Program-made: the position numbers and the translations under genes
Shown: piece by piece, positions 36,423 through 45,789 of the stretch
Position numbering within the stretch: position 1 is the stretch's first letter
How the letters are laid out: each line of letters opens with the position of its first letter
Notes under the pieces: generated by a model
What the model was told of the DNA's origin: nothing
Databases searched by the model: none
What the model saw: only the letters and a program-made list of their open reading frames with translations
Assembly: GCF_025147325.1 (NCBI RefSeq)
Contig: NZ_CP102262.1
Location: 3,906,001-3,970,000 of the forward strand
Direction of reading: 5' to 3'
Length of the DNA: 64,000 nt
DNA from: Bacteroides stercoris ATCC 43183
GTDB lineage: Bacteria; Bacteroidota; Bacteroidia; Bacteroidales; Bacteroidaceae

Positions 36423-39400
36423 ATGAAAAACAAAAAAAATCACATGAAACGAATGCTAATGCTTTCGTTATTGACTAGTGCTTGTTGCATTCACAGTTAT
36501 GCAACAACAAATAAGTCTACCTTAGTGAGAGAAACGGAATCCGTTGAGAGCATCTTGCAGAACAGAAGAATCTCAGGCGTGGTAAATGACAATTTCGGTC
36601 CTGTTGTCGGTGCTAATGTATCCATAAAAGGAACTACCATTGGTAGCATTACCGATATGGACGGAAAATTTAGTTTTGACGCTCCTGAAAATGGAATACT
36701 TGTCGTATCTTTTATCGGATATACAACTCAAGAAATTCCAGTAAAAGGTAAAAACGAGTTTATTATTACATTGAAAGAAGATACTGAGCTGTTAGACGAA
36801 GTTGTAGTTGTGGGATATGGAACCCAGAAAAAGGTTAACTTGTCAGGTTCTGTATCAGCAATTGAAGGAGAGCAGATTGCAAGTAAGCCTTCTACCGATG
36901 TCCTTTCTGCATTACAAGGAGAAATGCCCGGTGTTACCATTACACGCGGTGGCGGACAACCGGGTGCGGAAGGAACCGGAGTTCAAATTCGAGGTTACTC
37001 TTCTGTCAACGATACTAAAGCTTTGGTATTAATTGATGGAGTAGAGGGTGATATGTCCATGTTAAATGCTGATGACATCGAATCTATTTCCGTATTGAAG
37101 GATGCAGCATCCTGCGCTATTTATGGAGCACGGGCAGCAGCAGGTGTAATTTTGGTTACAACCAAAAACGGTACGGAAGGAAAGCCCAAAATCTCATACA
37201 ATGGTTATGTATCATTCAATATTCCTGGTAATATGCCGGAACGTGTTCCTGCATGGGAAGAACAAGATTTCATTAATAGGACGAGAATTCCAAGGGGTGG
37301 CCCGGAGTGGAATGCCGAGAAATCATCATGGATTGGCAATCCCAACTTCAATTATCGTCCATTAGGCAATGGACGTTGGGACTTGTTCGACAGCGTAGAC
37401 TGGTTAGGCGAAGGTCTTAAAAACAGTACTCTGCAGCACAATCATTCCGTATCGGTCAGTGGCGGAACAGATAAAATAAATTACATGTTATCTGCCAACT
37501 ATTACTATAAAAACGGTTTATTGAAATATGGTCCGGACGACTATGAACGATACAATTTATTAGCCAAATTAAATGCTAAACTCAATAAATATGTTGACTT
37601 AGGAGTTAATGTACAATATAATGCCGATGACATGTCCGAAAACTCTTTCGGTGCAGGAGAAATCTTCAGACTGTTATATGAAAACCGTGGCCGGCAACCC
37701 ATTTACCAACCGGAAGCAGAGAATTATCCCAGCCCTTATAATGGCGACTTACAAGATAATCCTATTGATATTATGAAAAACGGTGGGGAAAAATCAACTG
37801 AATACGAGTCATATACAGGTAAAGCACAATTGACTATCAAGGATTTTATCAAGAATCTACGCATCAATTTAAGCGCTTCGCGCCGTGCCGGATACTATCA
37901 TCAGGAGAGTTATAAGAGAACATTGACTTATTATAATTATGTAGGTGATGTACGTAGAACAACCAATTCTCCTAACTCACTATACAAATCTCAATATAAA
38001 GAATACCACGACTTGCTGGAAGCTACCATAAATTATAGTTTCAACCTAAAGGAGAAGCACAACTTTAATATATTGGCAGGTAGTTCATACGAAAATTATC
38101 GGATGAATCAAATCAAAGGAACAGCCAACAACATGATATCCAATGATTTTTTCTCTTTCAACTATTATGATACCTCCAAAGCTACCAATAGCATTTTAGC
38201 CGATCAGATTGACACTTGGGCCATGATGTCTTACTTCGGTCGTATAAACTACAACTTCAAGGAAAGATATTTGCTGGAAGCCAATGTACGTTATGACGGC
38301 AGTTCACGTCTTGCCCCCTCACACCGTTGGAAAGCTTTTCCTTCTGTTTCTGCAGCATGGCGTGTTAACGAAGAAAAGTGGTTTAACCTTGATTGGGTCA
38401 GCAATTTAAAACTCAGAATGTCTTGGGGACAGCTTGGTAATGGAGCCGTTTTGGGATTATACGACTATATTCCCTTGATAACCTATTCACAGAAAGATAT
38501 ACCGGCAAGCTATCAAGGTGAAAAATGGCTTTACCAAAGCAGCATGGCATCTGAAGACAAAACATGGGAAACCGTAGAAACTACTAATATCGGACTTGAT
38601 TTCGGACTTCTCAATAACCGCCTAACCGGTAGTTTCGAATATTACTGGAAGTTTAATAACGATATGTTATCCGCACTTCAATTGCCTCATCAGATCGGAA
38701 TTAATGTTCCAAATATGAATGTAGGTAAACTCAAAACATGGGGTTGGGACTTTAATATCAACTGGAGAGACCAAATTAAAGACTTCAGCTATCAAATCGG
38801 TTTCAATATCTCAGATAGCAAAAATGAACTGTTAAAATATGATGGAGCCAGCGTAGTAAACGCCGGTGTTGTAAAATTGTTGGAAGGCTATCCTATCAAT
38901 ACTATCTGGGGATATCAAACCGATGGTTTCTGGTCCAGCCGTGAAGAATATTTGCAATATAAAGCCGATCATCCAGGATATGAATCATTCCAAGATGGTA
39001 TTATCAGCGGTGGAGACGTAAAATATGTTGCCCAAGGAAAACCTGATCATAAGATTGGAGTAGGAAACGGCAGCCCCGAAGATTCCGGTGATTTGGTTAT
39101 GTTAGGAAACACAACACCCCGTTTCCTCTATGGTATAAACTTAGCGGCACAATGGAAAGGTTTTGACTTGTCACTCATATTCCAGGGAGTAGGAAAACGC
39201 GACCTGGTATTGAATGGAAGAATGTTTCCGATAGCCAATGACGCTGAAATGCCCTGGACTATTCACCGTGATTATTGGACAGAAGAAAATCCTAATGCCT
39301 ATTGGCCGCGTCTTTATCAATATAAAGGAGATGACTTCAATTCTAAACCAGCTGACAGATGGATACAGGATGCATCTTATTTCCGTTTGAAAAATGTAAC

Positions 39401-39587
39401 ATTAGGATATACAATTCCTATTTCTAAGAAGTATATGGAAAAATTAAGGGTTTATGTAACCGGACAAGATTTATTCGAAATTTCCGATATACTGGAAGTG
39501 ATGGATCCGGAAGTCGAAAGCAACGCCAACAGAGGTATGTATCCTTTCTTCCGCAGTTGGACTTTAGGTTTAAATGTTACATTCTAA
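36423..39587 (+). CDS. SusC-type TonB-dependent glycan transporter 2
   Basis: The 1054-residue outer-membrane transporter has a signal peptide (HSYA end, about 28; an in-frame ATG at 36444 is an alternative start), a carboxypeptidase-D-like domain (about 50-125), the TonB-box segment DEVVVVGYGTQKKVNLSGSV, a plug (IRGYSSVNDTKALVLIDGVEG; AASCAIYGARAAAGVILVTTKNG) and a barrel ending RSWTLGLNVTF. It differs substantially from SusC1 and probably imports a different product size or form. Its DNA, with susD2 and the following lipoprotein gene, is visibly more AT-rich than the lyase genes on both sides. susD2 begins 12 bases downstream. Confidence 0.95.
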   Translation: MKNKKNHMKRMLMLSLLTSACCIHSYATTNKSTLVRETESVESILQNRRISGVVNDNFGPVVGANVSIKGTTIGSITDMDGKFSFDAPENGILVVSFIGYTTQEIPVKGKNEFIITLKEDTELLDEVVVVGYGTQKKVNLSGSVSAIEGEQIASKPSTDVLSALQGEMPGVTITRGGGQPGAEGTGVQIRGYSSVNDTKALVLIDGVEGDMSMLNADDIESISVLKDAASCAIYGARAAAGVILVTTKNGTEGKPKISYNGYVSFNIPGNMPERVPAWEEQDFINRTRIPRGGPEWNAEKSSWIGNPNFNYRPLGNGRWDLFDSVDWLGEGLKNSTLQHNHSVSVSGGTDKINYMLSANYYYKNGLLKYGPDDYERYNLLAKLNAKLNKYVDLGVNVQYNADDMSENSFGAGEIFRLLYENRGRQPIYQPEAENYPSPYNGDLQDNPIDIMKNGGEKSTEYESYTGKAQLTIKDFIKNLRINLSASRRAGYYHQESYKRTLTYYNYVGDVRRTTNSPNSLYKSQYKEYHDLLEATINYSFNLKEKHNFNILAGSSYENYRMNQIKGTANNMISNDFFSFNYYDTSKATNSILADQIDTWAMMSYFGRINYNFKERYLLEANVRYDGSSRLAPSHRWKAFPSVSAAWRVNEEKWFNLDWVSNLKLRMSWGQLGNGAVLGLYDYIPLITYSQKDIPASYQGEKWLYQSSMASEDKTWETVETTNIGLDFGLLNNRLTGSFEYYWKFNNDMLSALQLPHQIGINVPNMNVGKLKTWGWDFNINWRDQIKDFSYQIGFNISDSKNELLKYDGASVVNAGVVKLLEGYPINTIWGYQTDGFWSSREEYLQYKADHPGYESFQDGIISGGDVKYVAQGKPDHKIGVGNGSPEDSGDLVMLGNTTPRFLYGINLAAQWKGFDLSLIFQGVGKRDLVLNGRMFPIANDAEMPWTIHRDYWTEENPNAYWPRLYQYKGDDFNSKPADRWIQDASYFRLKNVTLGYTIPISKKYMEKLRVYVTGQDLFEISDILEVMDPEVESNANRGMYPFFRSWTLGLNVTF

Positions 39588-39599
39588 AAATACACTACG

Positions 39600-41279
39600 A
39601 TGAAAAATATATTTTTACTGCTTATCGGTGCTCTATTAGTCAGCAGTTGTTCATTAGACAGAGAACCGGAAACGACATTAAGCGATGTCAAATTTTGGAG
39701 AAGTGAGGCCGACTTGAGAGGTGCTTGTAATCGTTTATATATTGATCTGCCGGGCTTCTTAACGGGTAGAGGACATGATTTGCGTTCGGAAGAATTAATA
39801 GGAAATACTCCCGATGAGATTTCTTCCGGAAATCGCAGTATCCCGGAAACTGATAAAGAGTGGACTGATCCTTATAACAAGATAGGCGTCTGCAACAACA
39901 TCATTGTCAAGGGAGAGAATATAGATATCAACGAAACGACAAAAAACCGCTGGTTAGCAGAAGCACATTTTTTTCGTGCCTTCTATTATTTTGACTTGGT
40001 AAAGAAATATGGCGACGTGCCACTTATTCTGAAAGTCTTCAACAATACCAGTGACCCAGAAATAAAGAAAGGCAGGGATTCACGCGAAGCTGTCATACAA
40101 CAATGTTATAAAGATTTGGATTTTGCAGCACAATGGCTTCCCGATATTGATAAACTGGCAGATAATGCAAACTGGGGACGTGTATCCCGCTCTGCTGCAC
40201 TGGCAATGATTGTACGTATCGGACTCTATGAGGGCACTTATATCAAGTATCACAATTTAACGGAAGGAGACAGCCAAAGTCACTTGAAAAAGTCTATCGA
40301 TGCAGCTGAGACTATGTTTAAGGAAAATAAACACGACCTTTATCCTGACTTCCAGAAATTGTTTTATTTTGATGGCGAAGGACGCCAAAATAAAGAAAAC
40401 ATCTTTGTAAAAGTGTATGGACCAAATGGAGTTAACAATGCAATTACATGGCACAACCAATGTAGCTCAAAAGCCGGACAAGCAACCATAACACGCCAAA
40501 TGATTGATAACTTTTTATACATCGACGGATTACCCAGAAAAGTTTCGGTTCATTATCAAGAAGAAACCAATTTTGATGACATATTCAGTAATCGTGATCC
40601 CCGTTTGGAAATGACCGTATTTTCCTACAAAGAAATATCTTTCAAGAATGCGGAATACTTACCCTTTGATAACGTAAACCACAGCGGCTATGGGTATCCC
40701 ATCAAGAAAGGGTATATGCAGGAAGAGTATGATACTAATTCTAAAGAAACCGTTGATAAAATGCATATTCGTTATGCCGAAATCTTGATTTCATATGCTG
40801 AAGCACTTTATGAATATAATGGAAAAATCAGTGATGACCAATTGGAAGCTACTGTCAACTATATTAGAAAACGTTCCGGATTTAATACGAAACTAACTAA
40901 TGGATTCGTATCTGATCATCAATTGAACATGTTAGACGAAATTCGAAGAGAGCGTATTGTCGAATTCATTGATGAAAACATACACTATGATGACATAATT
41001 CGTTGGAAAACAGCAGAAAAAGTACTTCCCCAAACAATGTTGGGTATTCTGTTCAATCCCGATGAAAGTGCCAAAACTGCCAAAGAGCTGGGTTATAAAT
41101 TTACAGATGCAAATGGTGCTTACAACGAAGTGAAAGTGTACGATCAAGCTAATATTTATGTAATAGAGGAAGCTGACAGTCGTAAATTCGATCCTCAGCG
41201 TGACTATTTATATCCTATTCCAAGTTACGAGATTGCTACATCTAATGGAAATATTAAACAAAATCCATATTGGAAATAA
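39600..41279 (+). CDS. SusD-type glycan-binding lipoprotein 2
   Basis: The 559-residue precursor has lipobox SSC (Cys17; SCSLDREP). SusD/RagB landmarks are ACNRLYIDLPGF, WLAEAHFFRAFYYFDLVKKYGDVPL, SRSAALAMIVRIGLYEGTY, MHIRYAEILISYAEALYEYNG and DEIRRERIVEFIDENIHYDDIIRW, with the final YLYPIPSYEI...NPYWK. It forms the surface lid of SusC2. The lipoprotein gene in the SusE position starts 21 bases downstream, suggesting a classic susC-susD-binding-protein arrangement. Confidence 0.95.
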   Translation: MKNIFLLLIGALLVSSCSLDREPETTLSDVKFWRSEADLRGACNRLYIDLPGFLTGRGHDLRSEELIGNTPDEISSGNRSIPETDKEWTDPYNKIGVCNNIIVKGENIDINETTKNRWLAEAHFFRAFYYFDLVKKYGDVPLILKVFNNTSDPEIKKGRDSREAVIQQCYKDLDFAAQWLPDIDKLADNANWGRVSRSAALAMIVRIGLYEGTYIKYHNLTEGDSQSHLKKSIDAAETMFKENKHDLYPDFQKLFYFDGEGRQNKENIFVKVYGPNGVNNAITWHNQCSSKAGQATITRQMIDNFLYIDGLPRKVSVHYQEETNFDDIFSNRDPRLEMTVFSYKEISFKNAEYLPFDNVNHSGYGYPIKKGYMQEEYDTNSKETVDKMHIRYAEILISYAEALYEYNGKISDDQLEATVNYIRKRSGFNTKLTNGFVSDHQLNMLDEIRRERIVEFIDENIHYDDIIRWKTAEKVLPQTMLGILFNPDESAKTAKELGYKFTDANGAYNEVKVYDQANIYVIEEADSRKFDPQRDYLYPIPSYEIATSNGNIKQNPYWK

Positions 41280-41300
41280 TAAATTAAAAGAATAAATGAT

Positions 41301-41876
41301 ATGAAAACATTAAAAAATAAAATATCCTTTTTGCTACTGTTTACAATGTGTTGCCTCTTAGGCAGTTGTGATAAATCGCATGAAGAATGGGAAGATGGAG
41401 ACCCAGCATTGGCTCATGTTTACTATTATTGTTTTGAAAAATGGGGAACTATCCCGGTAGGGAATGATGTTACTTACACAGTAAAGCAAGGAGAGACACT
41501 TGCCATACCTACACAATTCTACAGCAAGTTTGTCCGTTCATATAGTCCCGAAGTATATTATTATACTTCTGCGATTTCCGACAAAACACCCCTGATATGC
41601 GGAACAGACTATATTGTCACTGATAAAGACGGTAATGAATTAACCCCGGATGCATCAGGAGCCTATAAGATGATTTGGCCAAATGCAAAAGGAGGAGTAC
41701 AAAACATATATATAAAAGCTTTGAACGGTAAAAAAGGGTCTTTCCATGTACTGACTTTTGATCCTAACAAAAAAATGGATGTAACTGATGTCACAACCAC
41801 TTCCATTATTAAAACGGATGAATATGAAGTACGGGCAATGTCTGAAAATTATCGTGTTACAGTAATCATAGAATAA
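41301..41876 (+). CDS. small lipoprotein in SusE position (putative glycan-binding)
   Basis: The 191-residue precursor has lipobox LGSC (Cys23) followed by DKSHEEWEDGDP, an acidic surface-export-type tail. The mature part looks all-beta, with many Tyr (VYYYCFEKWG, SPEVYYYTS) and an ending typical of an immunoglobulin-like module. I do not recognise the family. Its place directly after susD2 is where surface glycan-binding proteins are encoded, so that role is inferred from position. It is much shorter than usual SusE/F proteins and could hold only one or two domains. Terminator at 41965. Confidence 0.6.
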   Translation: MKTLKNKISFLLLFTMCCLLGSCDKSHEEWEDGDPALAHVYYYCFEKWGTIPVGNDVTYTVKQGETLAIPTQFYSKFVRSYSPEVYYYTSAISDKTPLICGTDYIVTDKDGNELTPDASGAYKMIWPNAKGGVQNIYIKALNGKKGSFHVLTFDPNKKMDVTDVTTTSIIKTDEYEVRAMSENYRVTVIIE

Positions 41877-41964
41877 TCTATTAATGATTATTCTCTCATC
41901 ACACGTTTTTTTATAGCTAACCGCCTATAATCAAGATTATTAATTGGTTATAAGAAGCGTTATG

Positions 41965-42002
41965 ACAGTGATGACCGAATACCGGTCGTCACTGTTTTTT
42001 TT
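41965..42002 (+). terminator. intrinsic terminator, GTGATGACC type
   Basis: ACAGTGATGACCG (41965-41977) pairs with CGGTCGTCACTGT (41983-41995) with one G-T pair, then TTTTTTTT. It lies between the convergent susC2 operon and HU-like gene and closely resembles the hairpin at 1089-1115. Confidence 0.8.
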
Positions 42003-42030
42003 AAATTTTTATCCTCAATATTACTTTAAC

Positions 42031-42639
42031 TCATTGATTTATAGCCATTACATACACTTTATGCGACCCTTGCCCCAATGTTGTTAAAATACCTTTCTCC
42101 ACCAGTAAATTGAGGTCATTCAACGCCTTGTTCTTCAAAAGTCCCGTAATTCCGCTGTAATCCTTGCGCGTAATGAATGGATTTGCATCCAAAAACGCGC
42201 ACAGTCTGCGGTAACGTTCCGCACCGCTGATGTCCTCACTGTGCCGGAAGCCATACCCTGCCCTTACACGTTCCACAAATCCTGCACACTGTTTCCGGAA
42301 GCCGGGCGATACGCGGAAATGCACCTTGCCGAAAAATATCGTCTGCGCATGGATTTCCTTCTTGTCCATGACGGGACGTGCTGTCAGTCCCGCCGAAAAA
42401 TACCCCATATTGCCCAACTGTACATGATGCCCTTCGGAAAGGTAATAGGAAATGCGGCTTTCCAATGCCGCAAGCACTCCCTCTACGTCTCCGGGAGTAA
42501 AACTGGTTGCCTGTGAAATATCGCTGACCAGACGTTTGCCGGTGATAGTCCCCTTGTTCACGATGCGGGGATACATGGGTTGTAATTCGCCGTCTCCTTT
42601 CGGGTTGGGCTTTCTCTGGAAATCATACTCTGCTGCCAT
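42031..42639 (-). CDS. HU-like DNA-binding protein with C-terminal winged-helix-like domain
   Basis: The 202-residue protein begins with the HU-HIG-type HU domain of Bacteroidetes: strands and helices around VNKGTITGKRLVSDIS, FTPGDVEGVLAALESRISYYLSEGHHVQLGNMGYFSAGL, and a beta arm. After about residue 130 there is a second domain with FLDANPFITRKDYSGITGLLKNKALNDLNLLVEKGIL, which reads as a winged helix. It should bind DNA non-enzymatically. It is transcribed divergently from the VirE-type gene; the 499-base gap holds a large palindrome. This divergent HU/VirE pairing recurs in Bacteroides genomes and has no settled function. Confidence 0.8.
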   Translation of the reverse strand: MAAEYDFQRKPNPKGDGELQPMYPRIVNKGTITGKRLVSDISQATSFTPGDVEGVLAALESRISYYLSEGHHVQLGNMGYFSAGLTARPVMDKKEIHAQTIFFGKVHFRVSPGFRKQCAGFVERVRAGYGFRHSEDISGAERYRRLCAFLDANPFITRKDYSGITGLLKNKALNDLNLLVEKGILTTLGQGSHKVYVMAINQ

Positions 42640-43138
42640 TGTCGTTCTGTTTTTTTAGTTATGTAATAATTGAAAATCCTGTTGTATCGGTAGCTTACGC
42701 CATTCGGCCGCATAAATTCGGATATTCTCCGCGGTCCGTTCGGGAAAAGCTGGAAGATAAACAACGTTTTGCTTCGTTGTTTTTATTTGTCCGGACCATG
42801 CAAAATGCCGTTATGCTTACAGTAAAACCCCGTTTTGCAGTTGCAGGCCCGGCGGTTGCCGGCTGCGGGCTGTGGGGCCCGCATATGAAGGCTCTTCGGC
42901 CCGCAATTGCAAAACGGGGTTTTACACCTTGTAAAGATACAAAATCCATCAGGAAAAGTCAAGTTTTCAACGGTTTGTTTTCCGATTATTTCCATTTATT
43001 TCCGGAGATAAATACTGGCAAAAATCTTAAAACAAAAGGGCGGATTTGCTTGCTTCCAGCCCGTTTTATGCGTATCTTGCAGAGTCTAAGAGAAACGCTC
43101 TTATCTCCACTAAATTTTTCCAAACAACCAACACCGGA
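42640..43138. other. divergent spacer of the HU/VirE pair
   Basis: This 499-base stretch lies between two divergent starts. It contains the GC-rich palindrome at 42822-42925 and, upstream of the VirE-type gene, a weak promoter (CTTG at 43049-43052, TATCTTGC at 43073-43080). Small open frames across the palindrome exist on both strands but have no signal of coding. Confidence 0.45.
42822..42925. repeat. large palindrome in the HU/VirE divergent spacer
   Basis: Arms of 28 nt (42822-42849 and 42898-42925) match at 26 positions; the outer part GTAAAACCCCGTTTTGCA is perfect. The 48-base centre is very GC-rich and contains shorter dyads (GCCCG/CGGGC) in an AT-rich neighbourhood. It could extrude as a cruciform, or fold as RNA from either strand. 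Confidence 0.8.
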
Positions 43139-45238
43139 ATGAGAATAACCTTTATCAAGGAAAACCGTGACGCGGGCACGGAAAGTATCAGCACCTGCGA
43201 TACAGCCGCATTTATTACCAAAATCAAGTCGGAAACCAAGCCCGGACATGTCAGTGCATTACGCACCATGCTCGAATATACAAGCCATGGCAGCGGCGGA
43301 ACCTACGGACATATCGACAAGCTTCCCCGCATATGCCCCGCTATGGAGTACGGACGCAGCCGCGAGGGCGAACGGCGGATGAAACGCTACAACGGTATTG
43401 TACTGCTGGAGGTAGGCGGACTGTCCGGCATGTCCGAAGCGGAACTGGTGAAAGAACAGGCGGCACTCCTTCCCCAAACCTATGCAGCTTTCGCAGGAAG
43501 CAGCGGACGGAGCGTGAAGATATGGGCGCTGTTTGCCTTGCCGAACGGCAAACTTCCGCAACGGGAAGAAGAAATCAGCCTGTTCCATGCACATGCTTAC
43601 CGCATGGCGGTACAATGTTACCAACCCCTGCTTCCGTTTCCCGTAACGTTGAAAGAGCCCTCGCCTGCCGATACTTTCCGCATGACGCTGGACGAAACGC
43701 CTTACTTTGCTCCCGATGCCGTGCCTTTCTGTCTCGAACAACCCGTGACGATGCCCGGCGAGCGGACATTCAACCAACGAAAATTGGCAGAAAACAACCC
43801 TTTAAAGCGGTTGCAGCCGGGATTCGACTCCTCGCAAACTTTCACTCTGCTGTTTGAAACAGTCCTGGGTCGTGCGCTGGACGAAGTGGAGAACTGGCAG
43901 CGCGACCGGGATGATTTTCACCCGCTACTCATCTCCATAGGCGAGCAATGCTTCAAAAGCGGTATCCCCGAAGAGGAAGCCGTCCGGCAGGTAATGATGC
44001 ACTACCGACGGCAGGCAGACGAACAGACGGTGCGCACCGCACTGCACAATCTCTACCGCGAGTGCCGGGGATTCGGCAGAAAATCCGTACTGACTCCCGA
44101 ACAGGACACGATGCTGAAACTGAACGAGTTCATGGAACGCCGTTACGAATTCCGGTACAACCAGCTAATGGGTGATTTGGAATATCGCCAACGCGACTCC
44201 ATCCACTTCTATTTTCATGTAATGGACCAGCGAGCGCGCAACAGCGTGGCTATGGATGCCCTGCAAGAGGGATTGCGTGTGTGGGACAGAGACGTGAACC
44301 GCTACCTGACCTCTAACCGCGTGCCGCTGTACAATCCGGTGGAAGAATACCTGTGCGGCGTAGGCCGTTGGGACGGCAAAGACCGCATCCGTGCGCTTGC
44401 CGGACTTGTTCCCTGCAACAATCCGTATTGGCGTGAGCTGTTCTACCGTTGGTTTCTGAACATGGTGGCGCATTGGCGCGGACTGGGCAACAGGATGCAC
44501 GCCAACAGCACATCACCGCTACTGATAGGTGCACAGGGTTACCGCAAGTCCACTTTCTGCCGCATCATCCTTCCTCCCGAACTCCGCTTCGGCTATACCG
44601 ACAGTCTGGATTTTGGCAGCAAACGCGATGCGGAAATGTACCTGGGGCGCTTTCTGCTGGTGAATATCGACGAGTTCGACCAGGTGAGCATCCATCAGCA
44701 AGGCTTTCTGAAACACCTTCTGCAAAAGCCCGTTGCCAACCTGCGCAAGCCCTACGGAAGCAGTATCCAGGAGATAAGGCGGTATGCCTCGTTCATCGGG
44801 ACGAGCAACCACAAAGACCTGCTGACGGACAGCAGCGGCAGCCGCCGTTTTGTATGTGTGGAAGTGACTGCCCCCATTGATACGAACGTGACGATAAACT
44901 ACCGCCAGTTGTATGCACAAGCCATGCAAGCGATACGCAGCGGTGAAAGATACTGGTTTAATGACAAGGATGAAGCCGTTTTGAAAGAAAATAACCGGGA
45001 ATTCGAGCAAATCAGTCCGATTGAACAGTTGTTCCATTGTCATTTCCGTTTACCACAAGAAGGGGAAGAGGGAGAATGGATGTCGCCGATACAGATTTTG
45101 GAAATTCTGCATGCAAAAAACGGTACAACGAAGCTGACAGAAGGGTATGCAAAATACTTCGGAAGGATACTGAAAAAGAACGATATAGAAGGTAAACATA
45201 CCAATAAGGGAGTTGTGTATCGAATTGTCAAGTTATAA
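43139..45238 (+). CDS. VirE-type primase-helicase-like protein (BT4734-like N-domain, VirE P-loop, DUF3874)
   Basis: The 699-residue protein starts at MRITFIKEN (43139); an in-frame ATG at 43046 lies upstream of the likely promoter and would add an unconserved leader. Residues about 1-200 resemble the BT4734-like N-terminal domain (GHVSALRTMLEYTSH, KIWALFALPNG). A central linker is followed by a VirE/D5-like ATPase with P-loop GAQGYRKSTF (Gly464-Lys470), Walker B LVNIDEFDQ and sensor FIGTSNHKDLLTDSSGSRRF. The C-terminal 90 residues fit DUF3874. Such proteins look like replication helicases of satellite phages or integrative elements, but no integrase, recombinase or relaxase gene is present nearby. 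Direct role unknown. Confidence 0.8.
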   Translation: MRITFIKENRDAGTESISTCDTAAFITKIKSETKPGHVSALRTMLEYTSHGSGGTYGHIDKLPRICPAMEYGRSREGERRMKRYNGIVLLEVGGLSGMSEAELVKEQAALLPQTYAAFAGSSGRSVKIWALFALPNGKLPQREEEISLFHAHAYRMAVQCYQPLLPFPVTLKEPSPADTFRMTLDETPYFAPDAVPFCLEQPVTMPGERTFNQRKLAENNPLKRLQPGFDSSQTFTLLFETVLGRALDEVENWQRDRDDFHPLLISIGEQCFKSGIPEEEAVRQVMMHYRRQADEQTVRTALHNLYRECRGFGRKSVLTPEQDTMLKLNEFMERRYEFRYNQLMGDLEYRQRDSIHFYFHVMDQRARNSVAMDALQEGLRVWDRDVNRYLTSNRVPLYNPVEEYLCGVGRWDGKDRIRALAGLVPCNNPYWRELFYRWFLNMVAHWRGLGNRMHANSTSPLLIGAQGYRKSTFCRIILPPELRFGYTDSLDFGSKRDAEMYLGRFLLVNIDEFDQVSIHQQGFLKHLLQKPVANLRKPYGSSIQEIRRYASFIGTSNHKDLLTDSSGSRRFVCVEVTAPIDTNVTINYRQLYAQAMQAIRSGERYWFNDKDEAVLKENNREFEQISPIEQLFHCHFRLPQEGEEGEWMSPIQILEILHAKNGTTKLTEGYAKYFGRILKKNDIEGKHTNKGVVYRIVKL

Positions 45239-45252
45239 TATTTCATATTTAT

Positions 45253-45283
45253 GGAGTGATGACTAACTTTCAGTCATCACTCC
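45253..45283. repeat. GTGATGA-type hairpin after the VirE gene
   Basis: GGAGTGATGACT (45253-45264) is perfectly complementary to 45272-45283 across a 7-nt loop, 15 bases past the stop codon. There is no T run, so termination is uncertain. The AGTGATGAC core also occurs at the far end of the HU gene (41965-41995). Confidence 0.65.
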
Positions 45284-45789
45284 TCATCACGTTATTATCA
45301 CTCTATAACAATCTTATTTTTAATGGATTATATTAAAAGTGACGAGTGATGAGCAAATTTCACTTCACTCCATTAGTAACTCTCATCTCCTGCCTTATGA
45401 CTCGGAATTCAACAAAAAGGCACACCTGAAGCAACCGCTCACATGATTCATCTATATATTTCCTCAAACTAACAACCTCTGACAACAGATATATCCGACC
45501 CAACATGAATAAAAGCGAGATATATCCTGCAAACTAAACAAAATCAAAAGTACTTTAAACGAAAGTATAAGTATTATAAACCACAATATTAAAATCTTAA
45601 ACAGTACCGACAAGGCTTTCTACTATTATCACGTAACTTTGTTAACATACAAAGATTTAAAATTGCATATCATGAAAACAAAAATTCTTTGAAAGTGGAA
45701 GTAACACTGGATGGAGTAAAGAAAATATTGGACTATAAGTTATAAAAATCAAAAGTCAGTAGACCATTAAAAAATAAAATTTCAAGATT
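45284..45789. other. non-coding stretch before lyase E, with promoter and leader
   Basis: Further GTGACGA/GTGATGA words occur at 45335-45352 (AAAAGTGACGAGTGATGA). A perfect -7 element TAACTTTG is at 45634-45641, predicting transcription from about 45648 and a leader of about 140 nt. That leader holds a six-codon frame (ATG at 45672, MKTKIL) whose first ten bases repeat those of the lyase E start, and a short frame VEVTLDGVKKILDYKL at 45695-45745. No real gene is evident. Confidence 0.45.

Noticed and set aside
42822..42925. Palindrome considered as an invertible promoter
   Set aside because: Only 48 bases lie between the arms, the core is GC-rich with no -7 element, and no invertase gene is near.
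43046..43138. Upstream start for the VirE-type protein
   Set aside because: The extension lies over the likely promoter and the conserved domain begins at MRITFIKEN.
42639..43142. A 167-codon plus-strand open frame across the HU/VirE spacer
   Set aside because: It reads through the palindrome, has no recognisable domain and conflicts with the divergent promoter layout.
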